Under the pieces are notes generated by a model that worked only from the letters and a program-made list of their open reading frames with translations, ran no database searches and was not told where the DNA came from. Below, piece by piece: positions 34,861 through 46,952 of a stretch of 64,000 bases of DNA. Position 1 is the first letter of the stretch. The number at the start of each line of letters is the position of its first letter. The position numbers were made by a program, and so were the translations under genes. The stretch comes from Centroberyx gerrardi (lineage: Eukaryota > Chordata > Actinopteri > Beryciformes > Berycidae): NCBI RefSeq assembly GCF_048128805.1, contig NC_136003.1, positions 24,633,340 to 24,697,339 on the forward strand, written 5' to 3'.

Positions 34861-36287
34861 GACCAGTTGAATCGTCTCTCCTGCCGTTTCAGTAAAAATA
34901 TTTCTCTGACCGGCCACTAGATGGCAGGCATTCACTCAAATGCCGTAGCTCCGTCTGCAGTGAGTCCACACAGTCATGCCTCCACAAAGCCAGGTCAAAG
35001 TTGAGAATTGCAATGTAGGCCAAGTCACCCAGTGGTTTCTCCCCATGTCTCTCATTGTTTTTATGATCTGGAAATTCATGTTAGCTTATTTTCATTCTAT
35101 AGCCTACTTAACCTGGGAGCAGATACAAAACTACAAGCAAGGAAAGTAATAGATCTCATAGAGATTGGAGAATTGCAAGTGAAGTGACAGTTTCATAGTG
35201 CCAATTATAGCAGAAGATAAATGAAAGACGTACATAGTTAGACGTTTGACATGAAAATTATTCAACAAGCTAGTCTGCTGATTTTATTAGAGTTTAAAAG
35301 CCATTTGTCTGTGTCACTCACTCAGGTCTGTTCTCCATGTTGGAGAGTTCAGCCAGGCTTAGTGTCGCCCTGGCTGTAGGTGATTTATTTACCTGTCATT
35401 TGATGGCAGGCCTACAGTTAAACCTTTCCTTAGCCGTAATGGTTTTTCATAATTCAAGCCAAACTAGACTTTTTATAGGTCTGTGAACAAGGCCTACACA
35501 TGTTCTCAGTGTTGATGTTGATATGAAATCCACATTTAAGAAATGATGATTCCTATTTGTGCATCATGTTTTCTCCTCTGTCCTCTGGATTCCTTCTCAT
35601 CTCATCCCCGTTGTTTTCTCTCTTTAACAGACACATGTAGTCTATTCCTGCCACCGTGGTCTGAGGTGATCAGTGTCTGCTGTTGTCACGATGTAAGTTT
35701 GGACACAAGTAAACTAAGTTTTCAAAGAACACTTGGTTCTAATCTTGTTTAACAGACGTAACAGATTTAATTTTCACTGTGAAATGCAGTAGGCTGGAGT
35801 CTGTAATTTCCCCTACGCTGCCTAATGTGTCAATTATATGAGTTTGACCTAGCCAAACAACGATGTGAAGTGCTCTCTGCACATCAATCTTATTTATGAT
35901 GTGTGTTGATTCCTGCACCACTGTGCCGCCCTCGGCTTGATCTCTTTATGAAGATCTTGACAAGCAGACAAGAACCATAAACTGCAGATTGGCCAAGCCT
36001 GTAAGGTTCATGCAGACTGCTTGTGTGTGCATGTTTGCCTGTCTCTCTGTGTGTGTGTGTGTGTGTGTGTACAGTATGTGTGTGTGTGTGTGTGCTGGGA
36101 TTGGCCTCATGCATACCCAGACCAGTCTCTCACTTGGCAGGCGTACAGAGCCGCTTACCCCCCTGGCCCACCAAGCAGACACTAGCCCAGCTGAGCCCTC
36201 TGGGTGAGAGATCCTTTTAGAGTGGAGGCAGTGGGAGGCTCACCTGCCCTCTAGCACAGACCCAGTGTGAGTGAGACGAGACGGTGC

Positions 36288-36289
<2 letters not shown>

Positions 36290-36331
<42 letters not shown>
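36290..36331 (+). repeat. (GT)n microsatellite
   Basis: About 21 uninterrupted GT units. A second interrupted GT tract lies at 36049-36095. Confidence 0.9.
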
Positions 36332-36333
<2 letters not shown>

Positions 36334-36499
36334 GTGAATGAGAGTGTGTACGTGTATGTTTCTGTCTGATGCTTTTGCCCATCGGGACTCCAAATAATAG
36401 TGAATGTGCCCGCAGGGAGTTTCCACAGGAGAAGTAGTGGGCAATGCCAGTGCCAAGTCACAGAGACTAGACGAATAAATCAAGGCTGAGGAGTGAAGG

Positions 36500-36760
36500 G
36501 AGGGAGGTGCAGCAGGCTCCGCCATCAATCAGAAAGGCACCTTATGGGGGAGTGCCCATAAACGTGCCATGCTGCCAGTCTGGAGCGGCGCTCTCCATGG
36601 CAGAGACAGGAAACAACAGCGAGGAGCCTCCATTTTGAATTCTGTCGCTTCACTGTGAGCTGCGTTGTCTCTGGTTGGTTTGGAGAACAATGGCGGGTTG
36701 ATTGACAGTCAGTTTTAGTCAATCAATTTACAAAACTTAATTTATGAAATTATTTTTTTG
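36500..36760. promoter_or_regulatory. Candidate enhancer-like block
   Basis: Unique, non-repetitive sequence between microsatellites, with CATCAATCA, GGAGAACAATGGCGGG (SOX-like ACAATGG), TTGATTGACAG (PBX/MEIS-like) and TCAATCAATTTAC. Conservation cannot be tested here. Confidence 0.25.
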
Positions 36761-38300
36761 TGTGGCTGTGGTTGGTCCCATTCTCTCTGTCCCATTTGCA
36801 GCTGTTTTTTGTAACTGATTGTTAGGGCTAAGGTTAGGAATCTATTTCATACTTTAAGTTTCAGAGAGCTCTGCCTTTGAGAGGACTCCGGTAGTTTAAT
36901 TAGTTGGTGTTGAAGATGCAGTAGATCATTTTTGTCCATTAGGTGAAAACTGGCAGCCTAGAGCAAAAAGTGCATCCCCAGAAATGATGTACAGTGACAA
37001 ACACAGCATCCACAATGCCACACATCTGCCTGGATGGTTCCAAAGAGCATTTAAAGTCAAAATGAAACAGCAGTTTGAGAGCATCTTGCTTCCCTAATGT
37101 GATGTATTTCCTGTTGAAACAGGATATTGGGAGGGGGATCATTCAAAAGTGTAAACCAATGGGAGATCAGTTAGGGAGAGAAAGGCAGCTTTATTTGTTG
37201 GGAGGGGCGGAGGGGTGGGATTGTTCAAAAATCTGTGATGGGTTTATTGGTTGGAATTTTTATTTACGCCTCCTTGGTACATAAAAGTACAACGTATGAG
37301 ATTTTTGTAGAATAAAATAAATTAATATGCCAATACATTTTTGGGCATAATTTGTTAAATAGGTGTATGGTATGATAGAATTAGCTAAAAAGGCGGAAAA
37401 GTCATTTTTCATTTCAGTGTGACTTTATTATTGTGAGTGTGTGTCTGTCAGCTGAGTCATACTCCAGCCACCAGCCAAATGCTGATACATGTTTACCCAT
37501 GCAGCCTGGTGAGTTTGTCTGTTCTACCACTTTATCCAGCAGCCAATCATGATTTTGGAGTGTTGTTCTCTTCTAAAAAAAAAAATCTATAGGTGGCTGG
37601 TAAAGCTGTGAAAGTGGCTAGTGAATTATCAGATGCCAGTTCTCTGCCCTGGTTGTAACCTGCAAGGCCTCGGTCAAGACGTAACGCTAAGCTGAAACTC
37701 GCTTGGCCGCAATTTTCATCATCATTTTTCAACTTGCCACTGGAAAACAACGAAGGAATCCATCTAAAATGTCTGGCAACTAATCTCTCTCAGTTGGTGC
37801 TACATTTTAATTTGGCACCGGCCGTAGAGTAGCATTGCCTGAGAAGATGGCTCAGTCTGGAGGCAAGGAGAGGCAAGCAGGCAGGGATGAGGAGAGGAAG
37901 AGAGTGATGGACAAGGGAAGGAGGAGAGGATAAGCACCAGAGTGGCTCTTGAGAAAAAAGTAAGCAATCCCGTGCTATGTTTCCATTTTTGAGTAGATCA
38001 CACTTTGAATTACATCATACACATATTTATACAGTGTTTAGATACAGCCTACTGGGTGCCTTGTCACTTAGCTTTACAAATATTTGCAGAGTGTGTGAGA
38101 TGTAAATGATGCAGGCTTCTCCAGACTAAAGATATGGATACTGAAATACTGCTGGAATACTGAATAAATACACAGTCATCTGATAATGCTTTTACTAGTC
38201 ACTGATTCATCTCTAGATGGAATTTAAATGTAAAGAAATGGGATATAGATCTGTAAAAGTCTCCTACTAGATCTTTAAAATAAGTTAATATCATTTACTC

Positions 38301-38304
<4 letters not shown>

Positions 38305-38339
<35 letters not shown>
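38305..38339 (+). repeat. (GT)n microsatellite
   Basis: About 17 GT units. A CA tract follows at 38498-38521. Confidence 0.88.
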
Positions 38340-38340
<1 letters not shown>

Positions 38341-39290
38341 ACCTCCTGCGTGCAGTGTGAGTCTAGGCTGCTGCTGTCTCTCTGAGCCATGCTATGGTTT
38401 GATGTTGAGTTTGATGACTGAGGCTCTTTGATCAGTGGCTATGTGTAAACTCAGGGAGGGGAGACAGGGACCCCCGTGGCCCCACTTCTAAGACGCACCA
38501 CACACACACACACACACACACAGTGATCAGCGAAGGACAGCTAACACAAAGCAGGAGTTGTATTCTAACTGCGTAAAACGTTACATCAACAGATTTGGAA
38601 AATAAGTGGATATTTACGCCCCGCCGCTCTCTTAGTCAAGCCGGTTATAAACACTGAAAAACATTTGAATTATTATGAATACAACTTGACTAGTGAGAGA
38701 GTTACGCCGTCTTCATCGGATCCCTCCTTTGTCTTCTTTCAAACAAAATTTAATATCAGTCGTTTAGTTTATGGCTACATTTTTATTTATGTGATATTTC
38801 AAACATTGACTTTATTCCAGCAGTGATATATGGTTTACTGCTGCAACAGCGTTCTTTATTGATGCCATAACGCTTTCTCCAGTTCCCCTCGGTTTATAGT
38901 TTCGAGGGAAACTGCTGCCACATTTTAGCAGGTTCTCGGTTTGGCCAGAAGATATCTGTTGATTTAATGTAAATTCACTGGTCCCAGGCCAGTGGTGAAG
39001 TCAGTGGGATAATCCTTAACCTCTGGAGCCACAGTTACCCCTGCTGGCTGTGGAATAAATCTAGCCAGCGCTGAGGTTTTTCCTTGTATCTGCTGTATGA
39101 TCTGAAAAAAAGAAAAAAAAAAAAAAAAAAAAGAAATCCTTGAATGGGAGAAAAGGCTTTTTTAAAAATCTGGAGTCTTAATATGACCTTTTTTTTTTTA
39201 CAATGATCTCCCCTTCAGTCAAAGACACACACAGCACTTCATCTGCATGATCCTGCACTGCAATTCAAACAGCTTTATTGGCATGGCAAG

Positions 39291-39313
39291 ATTCTCTCTC
39301 TCTTTCTCTCTCT

Positions 39314-39353
<40 letters not shown>
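39291..39353 (+). repeat. (CT)n microsatellite
   Basis: Near-continuous CT repeats with a few T insertions, followed by a GGA/G-rich segment (39418-39490). Confidence 0.88.
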
Positions 39354-39356
<3 letters not shown>

Positions 39357-39504
39357 GATGCTGCCGCTTTAAGAGCACAGGGGCTGCTGGGAAGGCAGTC
39401 AGCGAGGGTGGTGGTGATGGTGGAGGAGGAGGAGGAGGAGGGGGGGGGGGAGATGGGGGTGTTGGGGGGTAGGGAGGGGGAGGGGGGGGTGGACGGGCCC
39501 TGCA

Positions 39505-39640
39505 GGACCATTTGTGCTGAAGCTCATTTGCACAGCGACACTTAATTGGCTACAACAATTAATTAATGTGTTGGAAAGTTGGCACAAAAAGTTCATTTAA
39601 GAGGGTTTTAATAAGCAATTAGAGGAAAAGCAGCGAAGAG
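39505..39640. promoter_or_regulatory. Candidate conserved non-coding element
   Basis: A homeodomain-site-dense block: CATTTGCACAGC, CTTAATTGGCTAC, CAATTAATTAATGTG, TTTTAATAAGCAATTAG. It sits between low-complexity tracts yet is itself unique sequence. Enhancer role is inference. Confidence 0.3.
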
Positions 39641-40039
39641 GGGGAATTACTGGAGAGGAAAGAGAAAAGCAGAGATGGAGTGAACGTCTGGCCACTAGGA
39701 GTGTAGGTTCCTACTGTAGTGTGTGTGTGTGTGTGTGTGTTGTGTGTGTGTGTGTGGCAGCGCTTTGTCTCTTTTGACTCTTTTGACTGACCCTTCAGTT
39801 GTGAAGAGGTGGTGAATGATCAGGTGTCGTTGTGATGCCATTATATCCCTCGCTGAGGCTGTTATTGCTGTTCTTAAGTGGACTTAAAACCCGTGATGCC
39901 CTCATATTGTATGCATATCAACCCCGATGCCCCCCCCCACCCCACCACCCCTACCCCCCCCCTTTTTTTTTTCCTCCCTACCTCTTGTCTCAGCGCCCAG
40001 TGTAAAATATCGCATGACTAATGAGTGGAGCAGGTTGGA

Positions 40040-40200
40040 ATCCTGGGGAAGATGTCCTTGGAAGACGAATGCATTTTCAGCAGAATAATTAACTTAATTA
40101 ACAAATTCACATGCATATTCATCAGCCTATTAATGTCTGCTCCGCGCTGCTTGATGAGCAATGCAATAATAACCGTTTCATTTGCATATTTGCGTTCACA
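40040..40200. promoter_or_regulatory. Candidate conserved non-coding element
   Basis: Dense TAAT/octamer/POU-like motifs: CAGAATAATTAACTTAATTA, CATGCATATTCAT, CCTATTAATG, TTTCATTTGCATATTTGC. Unique sequence about 22 kb downstream of neurod2. Confidence 0.32.
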
Positions 40201-40351
40201 CTCACACCCTTCTCCAAATAATAATAAAAAAAAAAAAGAGTAAAAAAAAAAAAAACAAAACTGGAGAGAATGGGAGAAACTCAATGAAAAGACGTGCAGT
40301 CATTCGGCCTCACGCTGTGTCACGCGTCTCGCAGCCTGTTTTCACCGGCAG

Positions 40352-40398
<47 letters not shown>
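40352..40398 (+). repeat. (CA)n microsatellite
   Basis: About 22 CA units. Confidence 0.9.
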
Positions 40399-40400
<2 letters not shown>

Positions 40401-40516
40401 TATTCGTCTCCCATGCTTCGGAGCGCGCGCATTTCCACCTGAGCTGTTGAGTCGCTGAGCATGCTGGGAATGCTACCATGACCTGCATGCCAGTTCAGCT
40501 TCATAGGAAAATGAGA

Positions 40517-40519
<3 letters not shown>

Positions 40520-40556
<37 letters not shown>
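40520..40556 (+). repeat. (CT)n microsatellite
   Basis: About 17 CT units followed by C-rich sequence. Confidence 0.85.
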
Positions 40557-40558
<2 letters not shown>

Positions 40559-40797
40559 CCCCCCCCCCACCCCTCCACCCCAAATCTCTGCATCTCCCCT
40601 TCTGCTTCCTCCTTCCTGTTTGCATCTCTCTCTCTTGTTATTTATTCATCCCTATCAGACTTGTCTTTAATTTATTTATTTGTTGCTTTTGAAGTTTTGC
40701 TCGTCTGCCTGTCAGTGTATGTATGTTTGGGGGAGAATGTGTGTGTGTGTGTGTGTGTATATACTGTATGTGTGTGTGTGTGTGGGGCAGACTGTGG

Positions 40798-40925
40798 TGA
40801 CGGTTATTTTAAGATGCTGGTTTGACATTAAAGTAGCAGCTAGTAGGAATCCAAATAAACAAGTAAATGTGGGATGTTCATATCCTTTTACTGCCTCGAA
40901 TTCTGTATGTTTTAAGGGCTTATCA
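40798..40925. repeat. Dispersed repeat, copy A
   Basis: Homologous to 59156-59270. Shared stretches include GTTATTTTA-GATGC, CAAATAAACAA, TTCATATCC and AATTCTGTATGTTT. Both copies are bracketed by GT tracts. Confidence 0.6.
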
Positions 40926-41691
40926 TGTGTGTGTATGTGTATGTGTGTGTGTGTGTGTTTTCTATCACACTGGATTTGTATTCTGAGTGGCAGGGATGTT
41001 GTCCCTGTGTCTCTCGGCTGCTGTCAGTGATGAAATGTCTGTGTGTGTGTGTGAGCGTGTGTTTCCTGAGGAGGCTGCAAGCGTCGCAGTCTTTCATCGA
41101 TGTCTGTGTATTTGTGTTTAGCTCTTTGAACTAAACTTGTACTGTGTCTTTGATGTTCCTTGTAGTTCCTCGCCAGTATTTGGGATATCAGTGATGTGGA
41201 AGAGAATGGGTGTGTGCATTTAGACTGGGTGTGTGTGTGTGAGTGTCTTTCATTGCGTATTTTGGGGGGGTGTACTGGTGCAAAAGCTGGTGTATTTGTG
41301 CAACCAGGAATGCGTGTGTGTGTGTGTGCGTGTGTGTGTGTGTGTGTGTGCGCGTGCTGCCAGCTTGTGCTCAGACAGCAGCAGTTTGCGGAGCGAGAAT
41401 TAAAAGTAGGGAGAGATGCCAAGTGAGTCCCTGGAGACAGATACAGGGGACAGAGAGAGAAGAAAGAGGAAATAAAAAGGATTTCACACACACACACACA
41501 CACACACAGTCACTCACACAAAGAAACCACCTAGCCTAGTGTACATACAAAACCCCTCACACCAATACACAATTCGGTTCAACATAATACAACAGCAATA
41601 GGTCAAGCATATTGCCTTGGCCATACTTATAACATATCACCTCATATATTGACACATGCTCAGATGTCTCATGACACGCTATGAACTAAAG

Positions 41692-41696
<5 letters not shown>

Positions 41697-41733
<37 letters not shown>
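41697..41733 (+). repeat. (CA)n microsatellite
   Basis: About 18 CA units. Confidence 0.9.
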
Positions 41734-41735
<2 letters not shown>

Positions 41736-41744
41736 TGGCGTGTC

Positions 41745-41845
41745 TGCCAGAATTGTATTCTTGTCATGGGACACTAAAACTCTCCATTGAAACAAATAAT
41801 AATGAAATTCTTTTAGGTGGGCTAGCAGCTCCTTAGGGCACCATC
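41745..41845. mobile_element. Dispersed repeat fragment
   Basis: Shares CATGGGACACTAAAACTC and the following CATTGAAA...AATAATAAT with 15765-15960. It lies between two CA microsatellites. Confidence 0.45.
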
Positions 41846-41848
41846 TAT

Positions 41849-41851
<3 letters not shown>

Positions 41852-41892
<41 letters not shown>
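41852..41892 (+). repeat. (CA)n microsatellite
   Basis: About 20 CA units. Confidence 0.9.
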
Positions 41893-41894
<2 letters not shown>

Positions 41895-41933
41895 GATTGA
41901 GAGATAGATCTCTCACCTTTTCCCCGACTCCTT

Positions 41934-41936
<3 letters not shown>

Positions 41937-41997
<61 letters not shown>
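41937..41997 (+). repeat. (CT)n microsatellite
   Basis: About 29 CT units, 40 bp from the preceding CA tract. Confidence 0.9.
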
Positions 41998-42001
<4 letters not shown>

Positions 42002-43399
42002 TCGGAGGCTGGTGAGGTGACACCTTGTGTGCAGTGTGACACTGTGCTGTCACCTCCCACTCCCAGCATCACACCTCTGCCCCCTGCTGGGCCAACCCCG
42101 TCACAGCACCCAGACACCCAGCCGGCCTCTCCTCCTCCCCTGGCATGCAAACTGGCAGCATTCACGGCCACTTTTACATTCTCTCACTCATTCACTTCCA
42201 CTCTTCATATACATACACACTTTCCCCTCTATCTTATCTTTTCTTGTCAGTTTTTTTTTGTCAATTTATCACAATACCTCCAGTGTGAATTTTTCAAAAG
42301 CGGTGTAGGTTCGTATTAATCTACTGTTGGTCCAAAAAAAGACCCAATAACAGAAAGGCCAGTTTAAATCTAGACTGTAGAATAAAAAAAGGACTAGACA
42401 AGGATGTTGTCACAGGAAACATCAAGGAAACAAGCAGAAAAAGTGTTCATGAATGAGCTGTTTCCTAACATGTGACTTGACCTCCACATCATGGCTGTCA
42501 AATTGGGTTGGCGAGGTGTGGCACCTGCCATGGCAATCACGTCCAAATTTAATGGGATTGGAGTCGACCTGGTGAAGACCTGCATGGTTGAAACTATTTT
42601 GACGTCCACACACTTTGTCCCGACTTAACTTCATTTTGACATAAGACCCCGACTTAGACTTTTTCCATCCTCGCCATTCAAGAGGATGCCTTGATATCAG
42701 GAAAAGCTCAACCTCACCTCACAATGTGGCTTTCTTTTGCACCTTTTTCACGTTTCCAAATTTGATTTCATAGTTTTGATTATTATGACAGAGTGAAGAG
42801 GTCAAGCTAAAATGACCAGAAATCTATTTTGGAATTGCCTTATTTGAAAAATAAATAAATAAATAATAATAATAAAAATATAAAATCACATCATATTCAG
42901 GACTAGTGTTTCCTCTAAGCTGATAGTTTGGTGATTTACTCCTGAGAATAATCACACTGACCAAATGATTGCCTTGACAGTCATCAGTCATTGTTTCACT
43001 TGTCAGTAAAGCAGGTTTGGTTGTTGCAAATGATATTAGACACGGGGACTTACCTCGCCTTACCTGAGGGTTTAGTGAATTGATGGCCCTGTTTTACATA
43101 AAACATCCTCGTCTGATTTCTCGTCTAAGTGACACAACAAGCTTGGTTTGTTTTCTCACTCTTGTTGTCTTGTAGTCTGAGGAGAAAAATGATCCAGTCT
43201 CAGATTTCGATATTTGAGTATCTGAGCATGATGCGTTCAGGTGTCACCAGATGAGGACGGCACGGCTCTCTGGTCACGCTCCGTGGTCGGTTTTGTATAC
43301 CTGTGTGTGTGTTTTTTATACCTACATGTCGCTTAAGGTGTCTAAGTCGCTGTGTGTGTGTGTGTCCAGCCAGCCAGGCCAGTGGCGAGTGGGGACAGA

Positions 43400-43570
43400 G
43401 CGATTGAGATATAGAGCATTAGCTGGTGTCAGGAGTAAATTAGAGGCCAGATCTGTTTTCTAATCAGAGCACAAGCACCGTGTTAGAGGAATTAGGGCGA
43501 CAGCTGCTGGGAGCTTTTTATTCCTCTCTCTCTCAGCCAGAGACAGGCAGACCCCAGCTCAGGGACCACC
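43400..43570. promoter_or_regulatory. Candidate enhancer-like block
   Basis: Unique sequence with GAGCATTAGCTGG, GTAAATTAGAGG, TTTCTAATCAGAGC, GGAATTAGGG and a CAGCTG E-box. Inference only. Confidence 0.22.
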
Positions 43571-45659
43571 TCTTTACCACAGCCACCTGTCAACACCGGT
43601 GCGTGTGTATGCGTGTGTGTGTGTGTGAGAGTGTGTGTGTACATGTGTCCCTCCCCCATTTACGCGCACACTCACATACATGTGTGCACGCATACACTGC
43701 CATACTAGCCTGCACACATGCTTGCACACACACACAGACACACACACACACCGTCTGGTACACTGACCTCCCTCTATCTCTGAAATTAATGACAGTGCAG
43801 GTTCCATGCGCATGCAGCCATTCATGGTGTGTTTATGTTTTCCTGCAAGTGTGAAAGGCCTTTCTGAGATATCAAATTTAGATATGGTGGAGCGGTGGGC
43901 GGCCTTGCATATGTCTGTTTACTATGAATCCCAGCTAAGGCCGTAACGGCGCATCAACCCATCCGTTCGCCACAACCGGCGTTGCAGGCAAGCAGATAGA
44001 AGAGAAGATCGCACTAAGTGGCGGTGACATCAGTCAGGAATATTACAAATAATAATAAACCCTTATTTGTTAGTTTCAAGGGAGTGAATCAAACCAAAAA
44101 AGATAAAACCAACAGTAAAAGCAAAGCAAGAAATATAAAAGGAAGACATAAAAAAAGCGAGGTCAAAGACAATTCCATAAAAGCAAAGTGAGTTTTAAGA
44201 AGTGACTTGAAAGATGATACCGATTTAATTGAAATATGACGCAGATGCCTCTCATTCTTTGTGTTTGTTAAGTCTAAAAAAGAACTGAGATTGCACCTAC
44301 GTTTTTTTTTTTTAATTCTTAAACCGATGATAAAAAAGGATGACTGATGATTCTAAGGATGATTGATGATGCCAGGGATGAATAAATGAGTGTTGTGGGC
44401 TGGTTGGACTGACTTTACCCAGCAGGGATTTCTTGTGGGCAGGACTGTAGGAGGGTGAGAGGTGTAGGAGGTGGCATCGAGATTCGCGCCGTGTCACACA
44501 CACGCTTACGGAAATGTCACCACTCTTTTTGTAGAGCGGTGGAAGCCGCGGCTATAGCGTTAACCGCCATTATGCGAAATGCCGGTTAAATAACCCAGAA
44601 GTCCTGGGGTGAGAGAACTGGAAGAGGAATCTGGGTTTTCGTCACGTACGGCTCACTTTCTAACTTCAATTTAGGTGACAGTCTTGTGGCTTGGGAGGCT
44701 AATTTGCTGTTGGCTGAAGTCTAATAGAGAAACACACGCACGTACTCACCCACACACACACACACACAATCCTCTCCTCACACTCTTGCACATCCCACAC
44801 ATGTGCACCGCCACACAGTGTCATAAATAGACAGACAGTGCCAATCTGAGGCCTGGATGGGAGCCAGCTCTGCAGCAGCTCAGTAGTTAAATTATTAACA
44901 CCAACTGGGAGAGAGACAAAGAGAGAGGAGCGGAGCAGGCAGCTCAGCGGAGAGGAGAAAAAGAGGAGGTGAATCGAGACGAGCCAGACAGAGGAGGGCT
45001 GAGGAGGTTAGCAACGAGGAGGTTTAGGTGTGTAAAGATGGAGCGAGTAGAGAAGCTCAAGGAGAGGGCAGAAAAATGAAGAAAAAAAATCTATTTATGG
45101 TGTTTAACAGAGTAGGAGAGTTGCGGATGAACACAGAAAACAAGGGGATCTTGGTGTGTGTGTGTGTGTGTGTTAATGTCTGTGAGAGGAAGGTAGCGAG
45201 CTGGATGTGGAGGTTTTCACGGATGGCAGTAGAATACTAATGGTGTGTGTGTGTGTGTGTGAGTGTGTGTTGGTGTGCGTATTTAGCAGTGTGAGGGGAG
45301 GGGAAGAGAGATGGAGAGAGATCTGGGGATGTTGGTTCTGATCCAGAGAGTTAATGTTGCGCTCATTGATGGATAGAGTGCCAGCCATGAGGCTCCATAC
45401 CCACACAAGATGGATGGAGCAGTGCTCTCTCTCTCTCTCTCTCTCTCTCTCGCTCGTGTTGCTGCTCTGGTTTGATGTCTCTCACCTTATCTCTCTCTCC
45501 TTCAAAGCTAAACGGTGATCAGATCAGAGGGCTCTGCCACAAAGCCGCCATCAGATCCCCAACAGCAGCATGTGTGTGTATCCTTAGAGGGGCTTTGCGA
45601 TTCGTAGTCATGTCTGCTACCCTTTTGGCAGGGGGTCGTCTTGCATGTTCAATAAAAAT

Positions 45660-45674
45660 AAAGTAGTGTGTTTA

Positions 45675-45717
<43 letters not shown>

Positions 45718-46044
45718 AAGAGAGAGCGAGAAAATGTAAATTGTGACTGCACCTGTGTGACAAGAAACCAAAAAATATAGTAAAGTAGTACAGTAAGTGA
45801 GTATAGTTAAGTGTGTGTGTGTGTGTGTGTGTGTTGGCGCATGTATGTCCACCAAAAAAAGAAAAGCATAGTAAAGTAGTACTGTGTGTGTGTGTGTGTG
45901 TGTGTATGAGTGTGAGAGAAAGATAGAGGGAGACTTGTGAGCGTGTATAGCCTACATTAACCAAAAAAAACAAAAAATATAGTGTAAGTATAAGTAGTAT
46001 GGAGTGTAAGTGGATGTGTGCGTGTGTATGTACGTGTGTGTGTT

Positions 46045-46090
<46 letters not shown>

Positions 46091-46200
46091 AGGATGTAAC
46101 TTGTGAGTGTGCATGCATGTTAACCAGGAAACCACAAAAGTAGATGTTAAAAGTACATTTTAACCATGTGTTAATGTGTGTATGTGTGTGTGTGTGTTGT
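45660..46200 (+). repeat. Higher-order repeat built on GT tracts
   Basis: Four units, each a GA/GT tract followed by a spacer of type ACCAAAAAA...ATAGTAAAGTAGTA. Spacers are at about 45768-45800, 45850-45882, 45958-46000 and 46121-46160. The GT tract of the last unit (46041-46087) is the longest. Confidence 0.7.
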
Positions 46201-46244
46201 ATTTACTTACATGCAGGACTAAAAGCTTGACTATGTTGTCTGAC

Positions 46245-46285
46245 CCCCCCCCCCCCTCCTCCCCCCTCCCTCCCCCCCTTCCCCA
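46245..46285 (+). repeat. C-rich homopolymer tract
   Basis: C14 followed by CTCCTCC/CCCTCC runs. Complementary in character to the G-rich block at 46390-46640. Confidence 0.8.
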
Positions 46286-46389
46286 GCTTCCTCCTTTCTG
46301 GCGGGGGCATCGGGGGTGAAGTGATCTGTGCGAAAGCCTCCTGTTCTATGCGCCGCGCGGCTGAGGCAGAGGGGGATTGTGGGTAGCTG

Positions 46390-46640
46390 CTGTCTGCAGG
46401 GGGGGTGATGGGAGGGGTGGTAGGGTGGGGGGGCAGAAACGGGGTGGGGGGTGGGTGGGGGTAAGGAGGGGGAGGAGGGGTTGGGTGGGTTGCCGGGGCG
46501 GGCGGCAGCAGATGGCGTGCCACACTGTGAGGGCCGTCGGCTGGCATCCAGAGGAGGGGGAGGGAGGGGTGTGGTGGTGGGGGGGGGGGGGGGGGGTGAG
46601 GGGGGATGGGGGAGGAGGGGGCACAGGGATTGGAGGGGCA
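46390..46640 (+). repeat. G-rich low-complexity block (G-quadruplex prone)
   Basis: Many runs of four or more G, including a run of 17 near 46579. Minus-strand open frames here are proline-rich translations of the repeat, not genes. Confidence 0.8.
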
Positions 46641-46952
46641 CTGCTCCCAAAGTGCCAGCAGGCATCAGGAGAGAGAGAGAGAGAGACACAGGGAGAGAGA
46701 CAGAGAGAGAGACAGAGGTGAGGGGCTTTGGTGGGAGACAGGCTGGAAGACAGAGAGACTGGAGGAAACCCACAGACTCTGAGATTAGAGCTTAAGCGGG
46801 GCTTGGGAGCGGGATTTCGCTGCTAATTGCATCCACTGAAGAAGAACCAAAACGACAGATTTGTCTTTGAACCCTAATTCACTAGTGACTTTTGACCTTT
46901 TCCAGTTCCATACAATGTCGCTGGGTGTCTGCGCTGAGGGATTTGCACACTT

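Noticed and set aside
46231..46773. Proline-rich open frames of 114-180 codons
   Set aside because: Translations of the G/C homopolymer block; no family motif and no splice context.
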